A stretch of 64,000 nucleotides of DNA from Mucilaginibacter mallensis (GTDB lineage Bacteria; Bacteroidota; Bacteroidia; Sphingobacteriales; Sphingobacteriaceae). This document shows positions 1-9,381 of the stretch, piece by piece; positions within the stretch are counted from its first letter, which is position 1, and every line of letters begins with the position of its first letter. The position numbers and the translations under genes are program-made. The stretch spans positions 124,001 to 188,000 of the forward strand of contig NZ_LT629740.1 in the NCBI RefSeq assembly GCF_900105165.1, written 5' to 3'. The notes below the pieces were generated by a model. That model did no database searches, was not told the DNA's origin, and saw only the letters and a program-made list of their open reading frames with translations.

Positions 1-1284
1 AACATTCAGGAACCGGCCAGGTTGATTTGCGACCATACTTATTTGGAGCAACTACGTGTATTTGGTGGTAATTGGACGGTAGAGGACCGTTCTGTCCCGC
101 CAAAAGCTGCTATAGAACAACAGTTGGAATCTTATTTTGAGTATTACCAACAGCAAACCGATTTTCATAATTGGTATGGCTACTGGAATTATGGGGATTT
201 TATGCATACCTATGACCAGGACAGGCACACCTGGCGGTATGATGTAGGTGGTTTTGCCTGGGATAACTCCGAATTATCGTCTGATCTCTGGATATGGTAT
301 TATTATTTAAAAACGCAGCGAAGCGATGTTTTTCGTGTCGCTGAAGCCATGACCAGGCATACAGGAGAAGTTGACGTGCATCATATAGGCAGGTTTGCGC
401 CCTTAGGCTCCCGGCATAATGTGATGCATTGGGGCGATAGCGCAAAACAGTTGCGGATAAGCACGGCCGCAAACCGCAGGTTTTACTACTACCTTACCGC
501 TGATGAACGCGTAGGCGATTTATTACGCGAACAGGTAGATGCGGCAAAAGCGTTAAATATTATACAGCCTAACCGTAAGCTGGAGGGTATTAGAGATAAA
601 AAACAACCTGATTACACCACTAATAAAATACCGGCCAGTTTTGGTACAGACTATGGTGCTATTGCAGCAGCCTGGTTAACGGAGTGGGAGCGCACAAATG
701 ATGCCGGAATGAAAGAAAAACTGGTGAATAGCATGGTTACGATCGCGGCGCAGCCCCACGGTTTTTTTACAGGAAGCGGCATATTGCATTTGGATACCGG
801 CAAGTTTGATATTACTACAAGTGAGGCATTAAGCGTATCACACCTTAACGCGGTATTTGGTCTTACCGAAATTGCAGAGGAATTAATCAGCCTTATAGAT
901 GTGCCGGGATTTACAAAAGCATGGCTTCAATACTGCAGGTTATATAATGCGCCACCGGAAGAACAGCAAAAGGAATTGGGGCAAGCATTAAGTAAACTTA
1001 ATTTAGGACAGGGACATTCCCGACTCACAGCCTATGCAGCCTACTATAATCAGGATTCCAAATTAGCAGCGCGTGCATGGGATGAATTTTATAGTGGTAA
1101 GGCTGGAATAGTACCCGGCCAAATTCAGGCACGAAAAATAAGCGGCCCGTATGTGCTCAATCCTGTTGAAGAAGATGTGGCAGTTTCTACCAACGCTGTT
1201 GCCGAATGGGGGCTGGCAGCAATACAGTGCCTGGCTTTTGCCGGAAAAGACATCAGGCCTTTAATACCGTATAATAATCATTAA
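1..1284 (+). CDS. PcRGLX/YetA-like exo-rhamnogalacturonan lyase, 3' part
   Basis: The reading frame is open from the first base of the window, so the true start lies upstream; the TTG at 22 is only the first possible internal start. The visible 427 or so residues are rich in Trp and Tyr (for example YYLKTQRSDVFRVAEAMTRH and the RFAPLGSRHNVMHWGD stretch) and look like the C-terminal alpha/alpha-toroid of the PcRGLX/YetA family, which releases sugars from the ends of rhamnogalacturonan I. The N-terminal barrel, the signal peptide and probably some catalytic residues are outside the window. It ends 10 bp before the PL11 lyase gene and probably shares its transcript. The assignment rests on recalled family resemblance plus context; it could be an unclassified family member with a different cleavage site. 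Confidence 0.6.
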   Translation, partial: NIQEPARLICDHTYLEQLRVFGGNWTVEDRSVPPKAAIEQQLESYFEYYQQQTDFHNWYGYWNYGDFMHTYDQDRHTWRYDVGGFAWDNSELSSDLWIWYYYLKTQRSDVFRVAEAMTRHTGEVDVHHIGRFAPLGSRHNVMHWGDSAKQLRISTAANRRFYYYLTADERVGDLLREQVDAAKALNIIQPNRKLEGIRDKKQPDYTTNKIPASFGTDYGAIAAAWLTEWERTNDAGMKEKLVNSMVTIAAQPHGFFTGSGILHLDTGKFDITTSEALSVSHLNAVFGLTEIAEELISLIDVPGFTKAWLQYCRLYNAPPEEQQKELGQALSKLNLGQGHSRLTAYAAYYNQDSKLAARAWDEFYSGKAGIVPGQIQARKISGPYVLNPVEEDVAVSTNAVAEWGLAAIQCLAFAGKDIRPLIPYNNH

Positions 1285-1294
1285 TACACCGTAC

Positions 1295-3211
1295 ATGACT
1301 AAATATTATAAATTCGTTTTGCTGTTGATACTGTTTTATACAAGTATAACACGCTTAAGTTGTGCTCAGCAGCAGGTAGAAAATTTAGGCCGGGGCTTGA
1401 TCGCCATTAAATATGATAATCGCCATGTTTTTTTAAGCTGGAGATTATTAGCCAATGACCGGGAAACGGCCAGTTTTAACGTTTACAGACAGCAGAAAGG
1501 TGAAAAAGCAATCAAATTGAACAGGGTATCATTAACCGCCGGTACCAATTTTACCGATAGTACGGCTGATCTTTCAAAAGATAATACCTGGTTTGTAAAA
1601 AGTGCTGGCGGTTTAAATAATGGGAAAAGCTCATCATATACGTTATTTAGTAGTAAAAAGCCGCAGCAATATCTTTCTATCCCATTACAACAACCGCCCG
1701 GTGGCGAAATAGATGGCGTAAAATATACTTACTCAGCTAATGATGCCAGTGTGGCCGATTTGGATGGCGATGGAGAATACGAGATTATTCTAAAATGGAA
1801 CCCTAGTAATGCACAGAATCCCCCTCAAACCGGGTTTACGGGCAACCAGATAATTGACGCCTACAAGCTGGATGGTACACGGCTATGGCGTATTGATCTG
1901 GGTAAAAATATACGCTCGGGTGCTGCATATACACAGTTCTTAGTTTATGATTTTGATGGCGATGGCAAGGCCGAAATGATTACTAAAACAGCAGATGGTA
2001 CAGTTGATGGCACAGGAAAAGTGATTGGCGATAGTAGTAAAGACTGGCGTACCTATGATAAAACATCCGGATGTTATGGAAAAATTGTCAATGGTCCGGA
2101 ATATTTAACTGTATTCGACGGCAAAACAGGAGCAGCCTTATCTACCGTTCCATTTATTCCGGATAGGTATCCTTTAAATGGCTGGGGTGGAACAGGAGGC
2201 AACGGGGGCAATGACAGTACCGGAGGCCGTTCAGATCGTTTTACAGCAGGTGTAGCCTATCTTGATGGAAAGCATCCTACGGCCTTCTTTGTTCGCGGCT
2301 GGTATGGTCGTACCGTTATTGCTGCCTGGGATTGGCAGAACAAAAAATTGACCAGTAGGTGGGTTTTTGACTCCAGGGATAGAAATAATCCTTATTCCGG
2401 AATGGCCAATCATAGTGTAAGTGTTGCAGATGTGGATAATGATGGGAAAGATGAGATATGCGTTGGCGCAATGACGGTTGACGATGATGGCAAAGGATTA
2501 TATACAACCGGCCTGGGGCATGGCGACGCGCTCCACGTGGCCAAAATGGATCCGGATAATGATGATGTTATGGTATTTGGTATACATGAGATTGAAGATA
2601 CCACGAAAACACCGCCCCGGCCTGGTGTTGCTTTATACGATGCCCGTACAGGTAAAATAAGATTCAGCATCGGCCGCAATGTAGATGTGGGCAGAGGAGT
2701 AGCCGCAGATATTGATCCAACACATCCCGGGTTTGAGAATTGGGGTGGCCCCGGTGGCTTACGTGACCTTAATGGAAAAACGATTAGTAAAGACAGGCCA
2801 AGTTCAACCAATTTTGTGATCTGGTGGGACGATGACCTTACCCGTGAACTGCTGGATAAGAATCGCATAGATAAATGGGACTGGAAAACAAATAAGACAA
2901 TTAATTTATTGACCGCCGAAGATTGTGAGGCCAATAATGGTACCAAGGCTACACCTTGCCTTAGTGCAGATATTTTTGGTGACTGGCGTGAAGAGGTAAT
3001 ATGGAGAACAAAAGATAATAAGGAACTGCGTATTTACTCTACCACCATACCAACCAAATATAGGTTTGTAACTCTCATGCAAGACCCTCAATATCGTACT
3101 GCTGTTGCCGGTCAAAATGTTGGTTATAATCAACCGCCGCATCCCGGGTTTTATCTGGGTGCGGGTATGCATAAGGTGGTCCGGAAGAAGGTGCGGGTTG
3201 TAAATCAATAA
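1295..3211 (+). CDS. Rhamnogalacturonan lyase, PL11 family
   Basis: A 638-residue secreted enzyme that would cut the rhamnose-galacturonic acid backbone of rhamnogalacturonan I by beta-elimination. A Sec signal peptide (residues about 1-24, ending near LSCAQQ) is followed by the PL11 start pattern VENLGRGLIAIK and a fibronectin-like N-terminal domain to about residue 125. The rest is an eight-bladed propeller with several calcium-type loops: DLDGDGEYE, DFDGDGKAE, DVDNDGKDE and GLGHGDALHVAKMDPD. Full length matches YesW/YesX-type members. It lies 10 bp after the upstream exo-lyase gene and 3 bp before the next gene, so one transcript is likely. Family assignment is firm; endo versus exo action cannot be read from the sequence. 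Confidence 0.93.
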   Translation: MTKYYKFVLLLILFYTSITRLSCAQQQVENLGRGLIAIKYDNRHVFLSWRLLANDRETASFNVYRQQKGEKAIKLNRVSLTAGTNFTDSTADLSKDNTWFVKSAGGLNNGKSSSYTLFSSKKPQQYLSIPLQQPPGGEIDGVKYTYSANDASVADLDGDGEYEIILKWNPSNAQNPPQTGFTGNQIIDAYKLDGTRLWRIDLGKNIRSGAAYTQFLVYDFDGDGKAEMITKTADGTVDGTGKVIGDSSKDWRTYDKTSGCYGKIVNGPEYLTVFDGKTGAALSTVPFIPDRYPLNGWGGTGGNGGNDSTGGRSDRFTAGVAYLDGKHPTAFFVRGWYGRTVIAAWDWQNKKLTSRWVFDSRDRNNPYSGMANHSVSVADVDNDGKDEICVGAMTVDDDGKGLYTTGLGHGDALHVAKMDPDNDDVMVFGIHEIEDTTKTPPRPGVALYDARTGKIRFSIGRNVDVGRGVAADIDPTHPGFENWGGPGGLRDLNGKTISKDRPSSTNFVIWWDDDLTRELLDKNRIDKWDWKTNKTINLLTAEDCEANNGTKATPCLSADIFGDWREEVIWRTKDNKELRIYSTTIPTKYRFVTLMQDPQYRTAVAGQNVGYNQPPHPGFYLGAGMHKVVRKKVRVVNQ

Positions 3212-3214
3212 CTA

Positions 3215-3934
3215 ATGAAAAGATACTTTATCCTTTCCTTTTTGCTGGTCGCGATTATTAGCATTGAACAAATATTGGCGCAAAATGCACTTAGCGTAAA
3301 TAACCAGTCACAAAGTGGGCGGAAATTGATTTTTAAGGCCCTTTTTAATCGTCCACTTGATACTACCCTATGGCATATCGAACTGGAACGTTCTCCGGGT
3401 TCATTTGTAGGCGTGGCAAACGATAAACTGGTACTTAAAACCGGAGCTGGTGTAACGGTATGGCTCAAGAAAAAATTGAAGGGAAATTTGATAATTGAGT
3501 ATGACCGGAAAGTAATTATGGAAGGTGGGCCGTTTGACCGGCTATCTGATCTAAATCAGTTTTGGATGGCTGCCGACCCTCATAAAAGTGTTTTTTTTAC
3601 CAGGTCGGGTAAGTTGGATGAATACAATAACCTGCAATTGTATTATGTAGGAATGGGCGGCAATGGCAACACTACTACCCGGTTCCGGAAATATGATGGT
3701 TTAGGCAACCGTATACTGATCTCGGAATACACCGATCAACAGCATTTGCTGGAAGCCAATATAACTTATCATATAAAAATTATTATTGAAAACGGGAATA
3801 TAAGTTATGAGGTTAATCACCAATTATATTTTGCATTTAACGACCCCGATCCTTTAACCGAGGGCTTTTTGGGTTTCCGTTCAACCAAATCCAACCAGGA
3901 GATCTCTAACCTGAAGGTATACCAGTTGCCATAA
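3215..3934 (+). CDS. DUF6250-like secreted protein of the pectin locus
   Basis: A 239-residue protein with a signal peptide (residues about 1-23, cleavage near ILAQNA). The body resembles the DUF6250 fold seen beside pectin enzymes in Bacteroidota: conserved-looking stretches are DLNQFWMAADP, FFTRSGKLDEYNNLQLYY and a C-terminal lectin-like ending GFLGFRSTKSNQEISNLKV. The beta-rich pattern and ending resemble a concanavalin-type jelly roll, so it may bind or cut the sugar. The function is not established; membership of the pectin operon (3 bp after the PL11 gene) is the main clue. DUF6250 is named from memory of the family. Confidence 0.7.
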   Translation: MKRYFILSFLLVAIISIEQILAQNALSVNNQSQSGRKLIFKALFNRPLDTTLWHIELERSPGSFVGVANDKLVLKTGAGVTVWLKKKLKGNLIIEYDRKVIMEGGPFDRLSDLNQFWMAADPHKSVFFTRSGKLDEYNNLQLYYVGMGGNGNTTTRFRKYDGLGNRILISEYTDQQHLLEANITYHIKIIIENGNISYEVNHQLYFAFNDPDPLTEGFLGFRSTKSNQEISNLKVYQLP

Positions 3935-4060
3935 TGCGGTGAGTAATATTATTGATGGAATTTTGGTTTGCATATTTTTAATAAATGCCAGCTATTTTTA
4001 AAAGATCAATAATAATAAGTGTAATTCATACAAATAACTACTAAATCTATAGACTTTGTT

Positions 4061-4068
4061 TATATTTG
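4061..4068 (+). promoter_or_regulatory. Candidate Bacteroidota promoter -7 box
   Basis: TATATTTG fits the TAnnTTTG consensus used by the primary sigma factor of Bacteroidota and lies 16 bp before the ATG of the ECF sigma gene, after a 149-bp gap from the previous gene. No convincing TTTG-type -33 box is visible at the right distance, so this is a candidate only. Confidence 0.4.
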
Positions 4069-4083
4069 TCAAAACTATTTTAG

Positions 4084-4668
4084 ATGCAAGTACAGGGACT
4101 GCCAATTTTTCAAGATCAGGAGTTGCTCGAAAAATTAAGGCAAGATAACGCAGATGCGTTTGAGGTCATTTACAAAAAATATTTTCCCCGCTTATATGCA
4201 CATGCTTATAAATTATTAAAAGATAAGGACGCATGTAAAGATATTATTCAGGAAATATTTTCACAACTCTGGTTTAAAAGGCATACACAGGAGATTAAAT
4301 CGCTTGATGCCTATTTATATGCGGCAACCCGATTCCAGGTATTCAAAGCAATACGCTCAAGTCGTTGCTATGAAGATTTGTTTGATGTTGCAGATGAACT
4401 GCCTGTCTGTAGAAACACAGAAAATTTAATCAATGAAAAAGAAATGGCTTTAACATTGTACAATGGAATAGCCCAACTGCCTGAAAAATGCAGAACCATA
4501 TTTTACATGAGCAGGATGCAATATTTTTCAAATAAAGATATTGCATTAAAACTTTCTATTGCTCCTAAAACAGTTGAAAATCAGTTAACTATTGCTTTCC
4601 GTAAGCTTAGGATTAATTTTCGCGAGTATCTTCCCGCTTTAATATTGATGGCGTATTGTTGCCGTTGA
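4084..4668 (+). CDS. ECF sigma factor of the pectin utilization locus
   Basis: A 194-residue sigma-70 family factor of the Bacteroidota ECF expansion. Region 2 spans about residues 22-90 (DAFEVIYKKYFPRLYAHA, then a -10-binding helix in KDIIQEIFSQLWFKR) and region 4 about 125-180 (LPEKCRTIFYMSR and the recognition helix region SIAPKTVENQLTIAFRKL). It stands 53 bp before a FecR-type anti-sigma gene, followed by a SusC with an STN signalling domain. That is the standard trans-envelope switch: substrate at SusC signals through the anti-sigma protein to this factor, which then transcribes the locus. Start chosen at the ATG at 4084 because it gives a full region 2. Confidence 0.93.
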   Translation: MQVQGLPIFQDQELLEKLRQDNADAFEVIYKKYFPRLYAHAYKLLKDKDACKDIIQEIFSQLWFKRHTQEIKSLDAYLYAATRFQVFKAIRSSRCYEDLFDVADELPVCRNTENLINEKEMALTLYNGIAQLPEKCRTIFYMSRMQYFSNKDIALKLSIAPKTVENQLTIAFRKLRINFREYLPALILMAYCCR

Positions 4669-4721
4669 TTTTTTTTCTTTCTTTTTGGGGGTAGGCCATC
4701 AATCTGTACACTTACCTATAA

Positions 4722-5723
4722 ATGAACAAACAAAAGTTCCGTAAACTATTAAACAAGTATCTTTCAGGAAAGGCTGATCCGGAGGAAGAACAAATGCTGT
4801 TTGATTGGTATGATGCGTCCAAGAACGATTCATTTGTTCCTGATGAGGAATTATCAACCGAAGAACAGCAAGAACTGTTTTTAGATATTCGTTCGCGAAT
4901 AAACACCGGAGATGACAACAATAAGAGGCAGCAGCTGTTCTTTATCTTTAAGATCGCGGCCTCCATTATTTTGATGGTATCAATTCTTGGTGCGTGGTAC
5001 GTTATTTTCAAAATAAATACTACTGCTAAAGATGGTGCCCAAAATATTGTAATTACCGCAAAAGGACAAAGAAAAAACTTTGCACTACCCGATGGTACAA
5101 TGGTGTGGCTGAATTCTGACAGCCGCTTATCATTCCCGATTCAATTTAATAAAAACCAACGACTGGTGACTTTAGCAGGTGAGGCTTATTTTGAAGTAAG
5201 GCATAATGCTAAGAAGCCGTTTATTGTTCATACCAATAAAATAGATATACAAGATATAGGGACGGTATTTGATGTAAAAGCATATCCGCTGGAAAATAAG
5301 GTGGAAACATCATTAATTAAAGGTGCGGTGCAGGTAAGCGTTTTACAGGGAGATAAAAAAGTGGTTATTCTGCAACCACAACAAAAATTTGTGCTGATAA
5401 AGATTACACCTAATAACAATGCGGCATCGCATGATAGTAGTTTCGTTAATCGCATAACCACAGATCCCCGATTACAGGTAGCAAGAGAAACCGAATGGAG
5501 AAAAGGTTTTTTGAGTTTTGATAATGAAAGTTTTTCAGATCTGGCAATTGAACTGGGACGATGGTATAATGTAAAAGTGATATTTCAAAACCCGGCATTT
5601 AAAAATTACAGGTTCACAGGTACGCTGAATGATGCAGGTTTCGATACCGTAATGGAAGCGTTAATGTTGAGCGAGCATTTTAACTACAGAAAGGAGGCTG
5701 ATCATACTGTCGTTATCTACTAA
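4722..5723 (+). CDS. FecR-type anti-sigma factor
   Basis: A 333-residue inner-membrane regulator. Residues 1-60 form the cytoplasmic sigma-binding part (KFRKLLNKYLSGKADPEEEQ). A transmembrane helix follows at about 71-95 (FKIAASIILMVSILGAWYVI). The periplasmic FecR domain contains LPDGTMVWLNSDSRLSFP and GEAYFEVRHNAKKPFIV, and the C-terminal DUF4974 module (about 260-333) starts near FLSFDNESFSDLAIELGRWY and would contact the STN domain of the SusC protein. It probably holds the upstream ECF factor inactive until the transporter is loaded. Domain order and length are normal for the family. Confidence 0.93.
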   Translation: MNKQKFRKLLNKYLSGKADPEEEQMLFDWYDASKNDSFVPDEELSTEEQQELFLDIRSRINTGDDNNKRQQLFFIFKIAASIILMVSILGAWYVIFKINTTAKDGAQNIVITAKGQRKNFALPDGTMVWLNSDSRLSFPIQFNKNQRLVTLAGEAYFEVRHNAKKPFIVHTNKIDIQDIGTVFDVKAYPLENKVETSLIKGAVQVSVLQGDKKVVILQPQQKFVLIKITPNNNAASHDSSFVNRITTDPRLQVARETEWRKGFLSFDNESFSDLAIELGRWYNVKVIFQNPAFKNYRFTGTLNDAGFDTVMEALMLSEHFNYRKEADHTVVIY

Positions 5724-5774
5724 CATCTAATAAAAAAGGAAATACTGTAAAGTACTTCCCCGATTAAATTCTTA

Positions 5775-5809
5775 GGAACCAGGTATCAATTGGCGTTGTC
5801 TCTGGTTCC
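5775..5809. other. Stem-loop between FecR and SusC genes
   Basis: Exact 8-bp inverted repeat GGAACCAG (5775-5782) and CTGGTTCC (5802-5809) with a 19-nt loop, followed only by ATTTTAAAC. It lies in the 111-bp gap before the SusC ATG. It could be a weak terminator or an mRNA-stabilising/attenuating hairpin that separates regulator and transporter transcript levels; the sequence alone does not decide. Confidence 0.45.
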
Positions 5810-5834
5810 ATTTTAAACAAATCATTACAATAAT

Positions 5835-8800
5835 ATGCAAAAAATCCGAAAGCACGAGCGGAGTAACAAGCTCGTGACTTATAAATTCTTCTTGATGACC
5901 AAATTGACTTTTATATTGATGCTGCTTACCTTTATGGATGTATCAGCTAAAGTCTATTCACAGGATACTAAAATAAGCCTTTCTGTTGAGAATGTGACCC
6001 TTAGTAAGGCTTTAAAAGCAATAGAAGCAAAGTCGACTTATCAATTTTTCTATAGCAATAGTCATTTTCCTGCGGATAAAAATATAACATTAAACGTTAA
6101 GGATGTCTCTGTAAAAGAAGTCCTGACCAATATTTTGGCTAAGACCACCTATACCTACCATTTGCTGGGTAACCAAATCATTGTTATTGCAGATAAAAAC
6201 GTTAAGTCTTCTCCTATCGTTATCAAGGGTAAGGTAGTTGACGAAAAAGGAATTGGCTTACCGGGTGTAAATATCCATATAAAGGGTACAACTACAGGTA
6301 TTTCTACCTCATCTGATGGTAGTTACCAAATAACAGTCCCAACCGAGAATACCATATTGGTTTATTCATTTGTTGGTTATAAATCTCAGGAAATCACACC
6401 CAATGGACAATATATATTGAATATAAATCTGGTTCCGGAATCGGGGAGTTTAAATGAGGTTTTGGTAGTAGGTTACGGTACACAGAAGAAAAGTGATATT
6501 CTTGGTGCCGTAGCGTCATTTGATGCAAAGAACATTGAGGACAAACCTCTTGACAGGGTTGAGCAGGCGCTGATTGGCGAGATGGCAGGTGTACAGGTAA
6601 GGCAACAAACCGGTATGCCTGGCGTAGGTCTAAGTATTTTGGTTCGAGGTACCGGTTCTATTACGGCCGGAAATGAACCGCTGTATGTAATTGACGGTTT
6701 CCCGCTTGAGGTATCAAGCCAGAATTCCAACGGCACCTTTACCAATAACCCTTTAAATAACATTAACCCGGCAGATATTGAGAGTGTACAGGTATTAAAA
6801 GATGCTGCAGCAGGCGCCATATACGGATCACGGGCGGCAAATGGCGTTGTTATTATTACTACCAAAAGGGGCCAGACGGGTAAGGTTAAGATTAATTTTA
6901 ATGCGAATACAGGAGTAAGTTCAGTTTCAAAGAAGCTGGATGTTTTGAGCGCGCAGGAATGGATAGAACAGGCGACCGATGTAGAAAATACCAACTGGGT
7001 GGCTTCAGGCGCAGGAAGAACTGCCGATCAAACCAGTGCGGAGCGGGCCGCTATTTTAGGGCTGACGAATGGTGCGGTAAACATTAATTATATGAGCGAT
7101 CCGCGATGGACGGAGCCTGGTCATCCTGGCCTGACTTATGTGGATTGGCAGGACGAGGTTTTCCGCAAAGCGCTTTTCGAAAACTATAATTTATCGGCAA
7201 GCGGTGGAACTGAAAATGTAAAATATTTTATATCCGGCAACTACCTTAATCAAAACGGAACACTAATCAATTCCAATTACCTCAACTATGGCATGAGGGC
7301 CAATGTTGAAGCAAATGCCAGCAAGAAAATTAAATTCGGTATCAATCTGGCTCCAACTTATTCCATCAATAATGCGCCACCGGCCGAAGGTAAAGATAAC
7401 CAACTGATGAAGCTGGCGCAAATGGTGCCGATTGTAGAGAGCTCAACAGGTATCAACACAGGTGCTTATGGTAACCCAACCTATGCCTGGGCTAGTGCGA
7501 AACTGGTGAGCCCTTATACATATCTCAAGTCTACAGTAAACGAGATCAAAATTTCCCGCTTATTGGGAACTGCCTATGCCGAATATGATGTGTTGCCCGG
7601 ACTTGCTATCAAATCAACCGTGAACTATGACGGTATTAGTCAAACTACGAAAACCTATATACCGGATTATGTTGTCACCGGAGCGGCATCTTCGCTAACT
7701 ACAAATCCCGGGCTTTATTCATCTGGTTCTTATACCGTATTAAGCCAACAGGACTTTTTAAATGAAAACACTATAAGTTATAATAAAACGATTGCAAATA
7801 AACATACCATTTCTGCAGTAGCTGGTGTTTCCTACAATATTGTGCATGACGAAACGGTTGGCCTGGCAACTGCCGGAGGCTATGCAAATGATATTATAAC
7901 CACCCTGAACAATGCTATTCCAACAAGTGCCGGTGCAACCTATACCGGAACGAACACGGAAAGTAACAATACATTATTTTCCTATTATAGCAGGCTGCAA
8001 TATGGCTATGAAGACAAATACCTTATTTCGGGTACCATCAGGAGAGATGCTTCTTCCAAGTTTGGCGCTGATAACCGCTGGGGGACATTCCCATCAGCAT
8101 CCGTAGGCTGGCGGATTTCCAAGGAATCATTTTTTGATGATATTAAACCTGTAAGTGATTTGAAATTGCGCTTTAGCTGGGGTGAATCAGGCAATAATAA
8201 TATCGGTAATTATAACTCGGTACCTACTTTATCGAGTGCGAATTACAATTTTGGCGGTAATACACCTATATCGGCTACGGGTCAGGTAGTTTCCGGCTTA
8301 GCCAATCCATATCTTAAGTGGGAAACATCAACTACGTACAATGCAGGCCTGGATGCCAGTTTCTTTGCGGGACGCATCAATTTAACAGTAGATGCTTATA
8401 ACAAGAAAAACAGCGATTTGCTATTAAATCTTCCTGTTTTAGCAGCCAGCGGATTTACTACCAGTTTGCAAAACATAGGAGCTGTAGTAAACAAGGGGTT
8501 AGAGATAAGTTTAAATACAGTAAATATCAGGCGGCAGGACTTCCAATGGTCAATGAATGCCAATATAGCATTCAATAAGAATACGGTAACAGCACTAGGG
8601 CCGGGCAATGCGACGATACAGATCGCCTCGGCCTATAGTGGCAGCAATGCACCGTATTTGCTGGAGAAAGGACTTCCCGAATTCAGTTACTACGTAACCA
8701 AGGTTGAAGGTATACTAACCGCTGCGGATATTGCAAACCCCAAAGTGGCAAAAATAGCCGGTGAAATGGTTGGAGACCCCAAGTATTATGATGCAAACGG

Positions 8801-9365
8801 AGATGGTGTTATCAATGCCAACGATCGCGTTGTAGATGGTCACCCCAACCCGAATTATACATGGGGATGGACAAACACATTCCGTTACCATGATTTTGAT
8901 CTGAGTATATTGGTTTATGGGCAGCAGGGTGGTTCCATATTATCCTATTTTGGAAGGGCAATTGACGTTGCCGGTAGTACATCTCAGAATATATTGGGTG
9001 TATGGAATGACCGGTGGACACCGCAAAACCAAAATTATAGCGCGCCAAGAGGAAAACTTGATCCTTCATATACAGTGCCCTACGTAACTTCTGACTGGAT
9101 TTATTCAACAGACTTCATCAGGATACAGAATATTACATTAGGGTATAACCTAAAAAAACTGTTCCCCGACTCCAAAGCTATCAGTGCGGCGAGAATTTAT
9201 TTCTCCCTTGAAAATTATTTCGGGCATGATAAATATAAGGGAGGCGTAAATCCTGAAGCACAGAATACTAACGTAAGCGGTAACAGCAGCTATGCGCTTC
9301 CTGGTGATTATGGCTCAATGCCTTTAAGTAAAACGGCGTCACTAGGTGTAAACTTTAGCTTTTAA
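5835..9365 (+). CDS. SusC/RagA TonB-dependent transporter with STN domain
   Basis: A 1176-residue outer-membrane importer of oligosaccharides. After a signal peptide (the hydrophobic stretch is at about residues 18-38, ending near KVYSQD) comes an STN domain (about 50-115, ISLSVENVTLSKALKAIE), which marks transporters that signal to FecR proteins. Next is a carboxypeptidase-like domain (about 130-200, GKVVDEKGIGLPGVNIHI), the TonB box/plug region with LKDAAAGAIYGSRAANG, and a large barrel ending in GVNFSF with a terminal Phe. Signal-peptide length suggests initiation at the ATG at 5835, although the second Met of the ORF (KFFLMTKL) could serve. It is the partner of the SusD 16 bp downstream. 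Confidence 0.96.
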   Translation: MQKIRKHERSNKLVTYKFFLMTKLTFILMLLTFMDVSAKVYSQDTKISLSVENVTLSKALKAIEAKSTYQFFYSNSHFPADKNITLNVKDVSVKEVLTNILAKTTYTYHLLGNQIIVIADKNVKSSPIVIKGKVVDEKGIGLPGVNIHIKGTTTGISTSSDGSYQITVPTENTILVYSFVGYKSQEITPNGQYILNINLVPESGSLNEVLVVGYGTQKKSDILGAVASFDAKNIEDKPLDRVEQALIGEMAGVQVRQQTGMPGVGLSILVRGTGSITAGNEPLYVIDGFPLEVSSQNSNGTFTNNPLNNINPADIESVQVLKDAAAGAIYGSRAANGVVIITTKRGQTGKVKINFNANTGVSSVSKKLDVLSAQEWIEQATDVENTNWVASGAGRTADQTSAERAAILGLTNGAVNINYMSDPRWTEPGHPGLTYVDWQDEVFRKALFENYNLSASGGTENVKYFISGNYLNQNGTLINSNYLNYGMRANVEANASKKIKFGINLAPTYSINNAPPAEGKDNQLMKLAQMVPIVESSTGINTGAYGNPTYAWASAKLVSPYTYLKSTVNEIKISRLLGTAYAEYDVLPGLAIKSTVNYDGISQTTKTYIPDYVVTGAASSLTTNPGLYSSGSYTVLSQQDFLNENTISYNKTIANKHTISAVAGVSYNIVHDETVGLATAGGYANDIITTLNNAIPTSAGATYTGTNTESNNTLFSYYSRLQYGYEDKYLISGTIRRDASSKFGADNRWGTFPSASVGWRISKESFFDDIKPVSDLKLRFSWGESGNNNIGNYNSVPTLSSANYNFGGNTPISATGQVVSGLANPYLKWETSTTYNAGLDASFFAGRINLTVDAYNKKNSDLLLNLPVLAASGFTTSLQNIGAVVNKGLEISLNTVNIRRQDFQWSMNANIAFNKNTVTALGPGNATIQIASAYSGSNAPYLLEKGLPEFSYYVTKVEGILTAADIANPKVAKIAGEMVGDPKYYDANGDGVINANDRVVDGHPNPNYTWGWTNTFRYHDFDLSILVYGQQGGSILSYFGRAIDVAGSTSQNILGVWNDRWTPQNQNYSAPRGKLDPSYTVPYVTSDWIYSTDFIRIQNITLGYNLKKLFPDSKAISAARIYFSLENYFGHDKYKGGVNPEAQNTNVSGNSSYALPGDYGSMPLSKTASLGVNFSF

Positions 9366-9381
9366 TTTACAATCATCAACA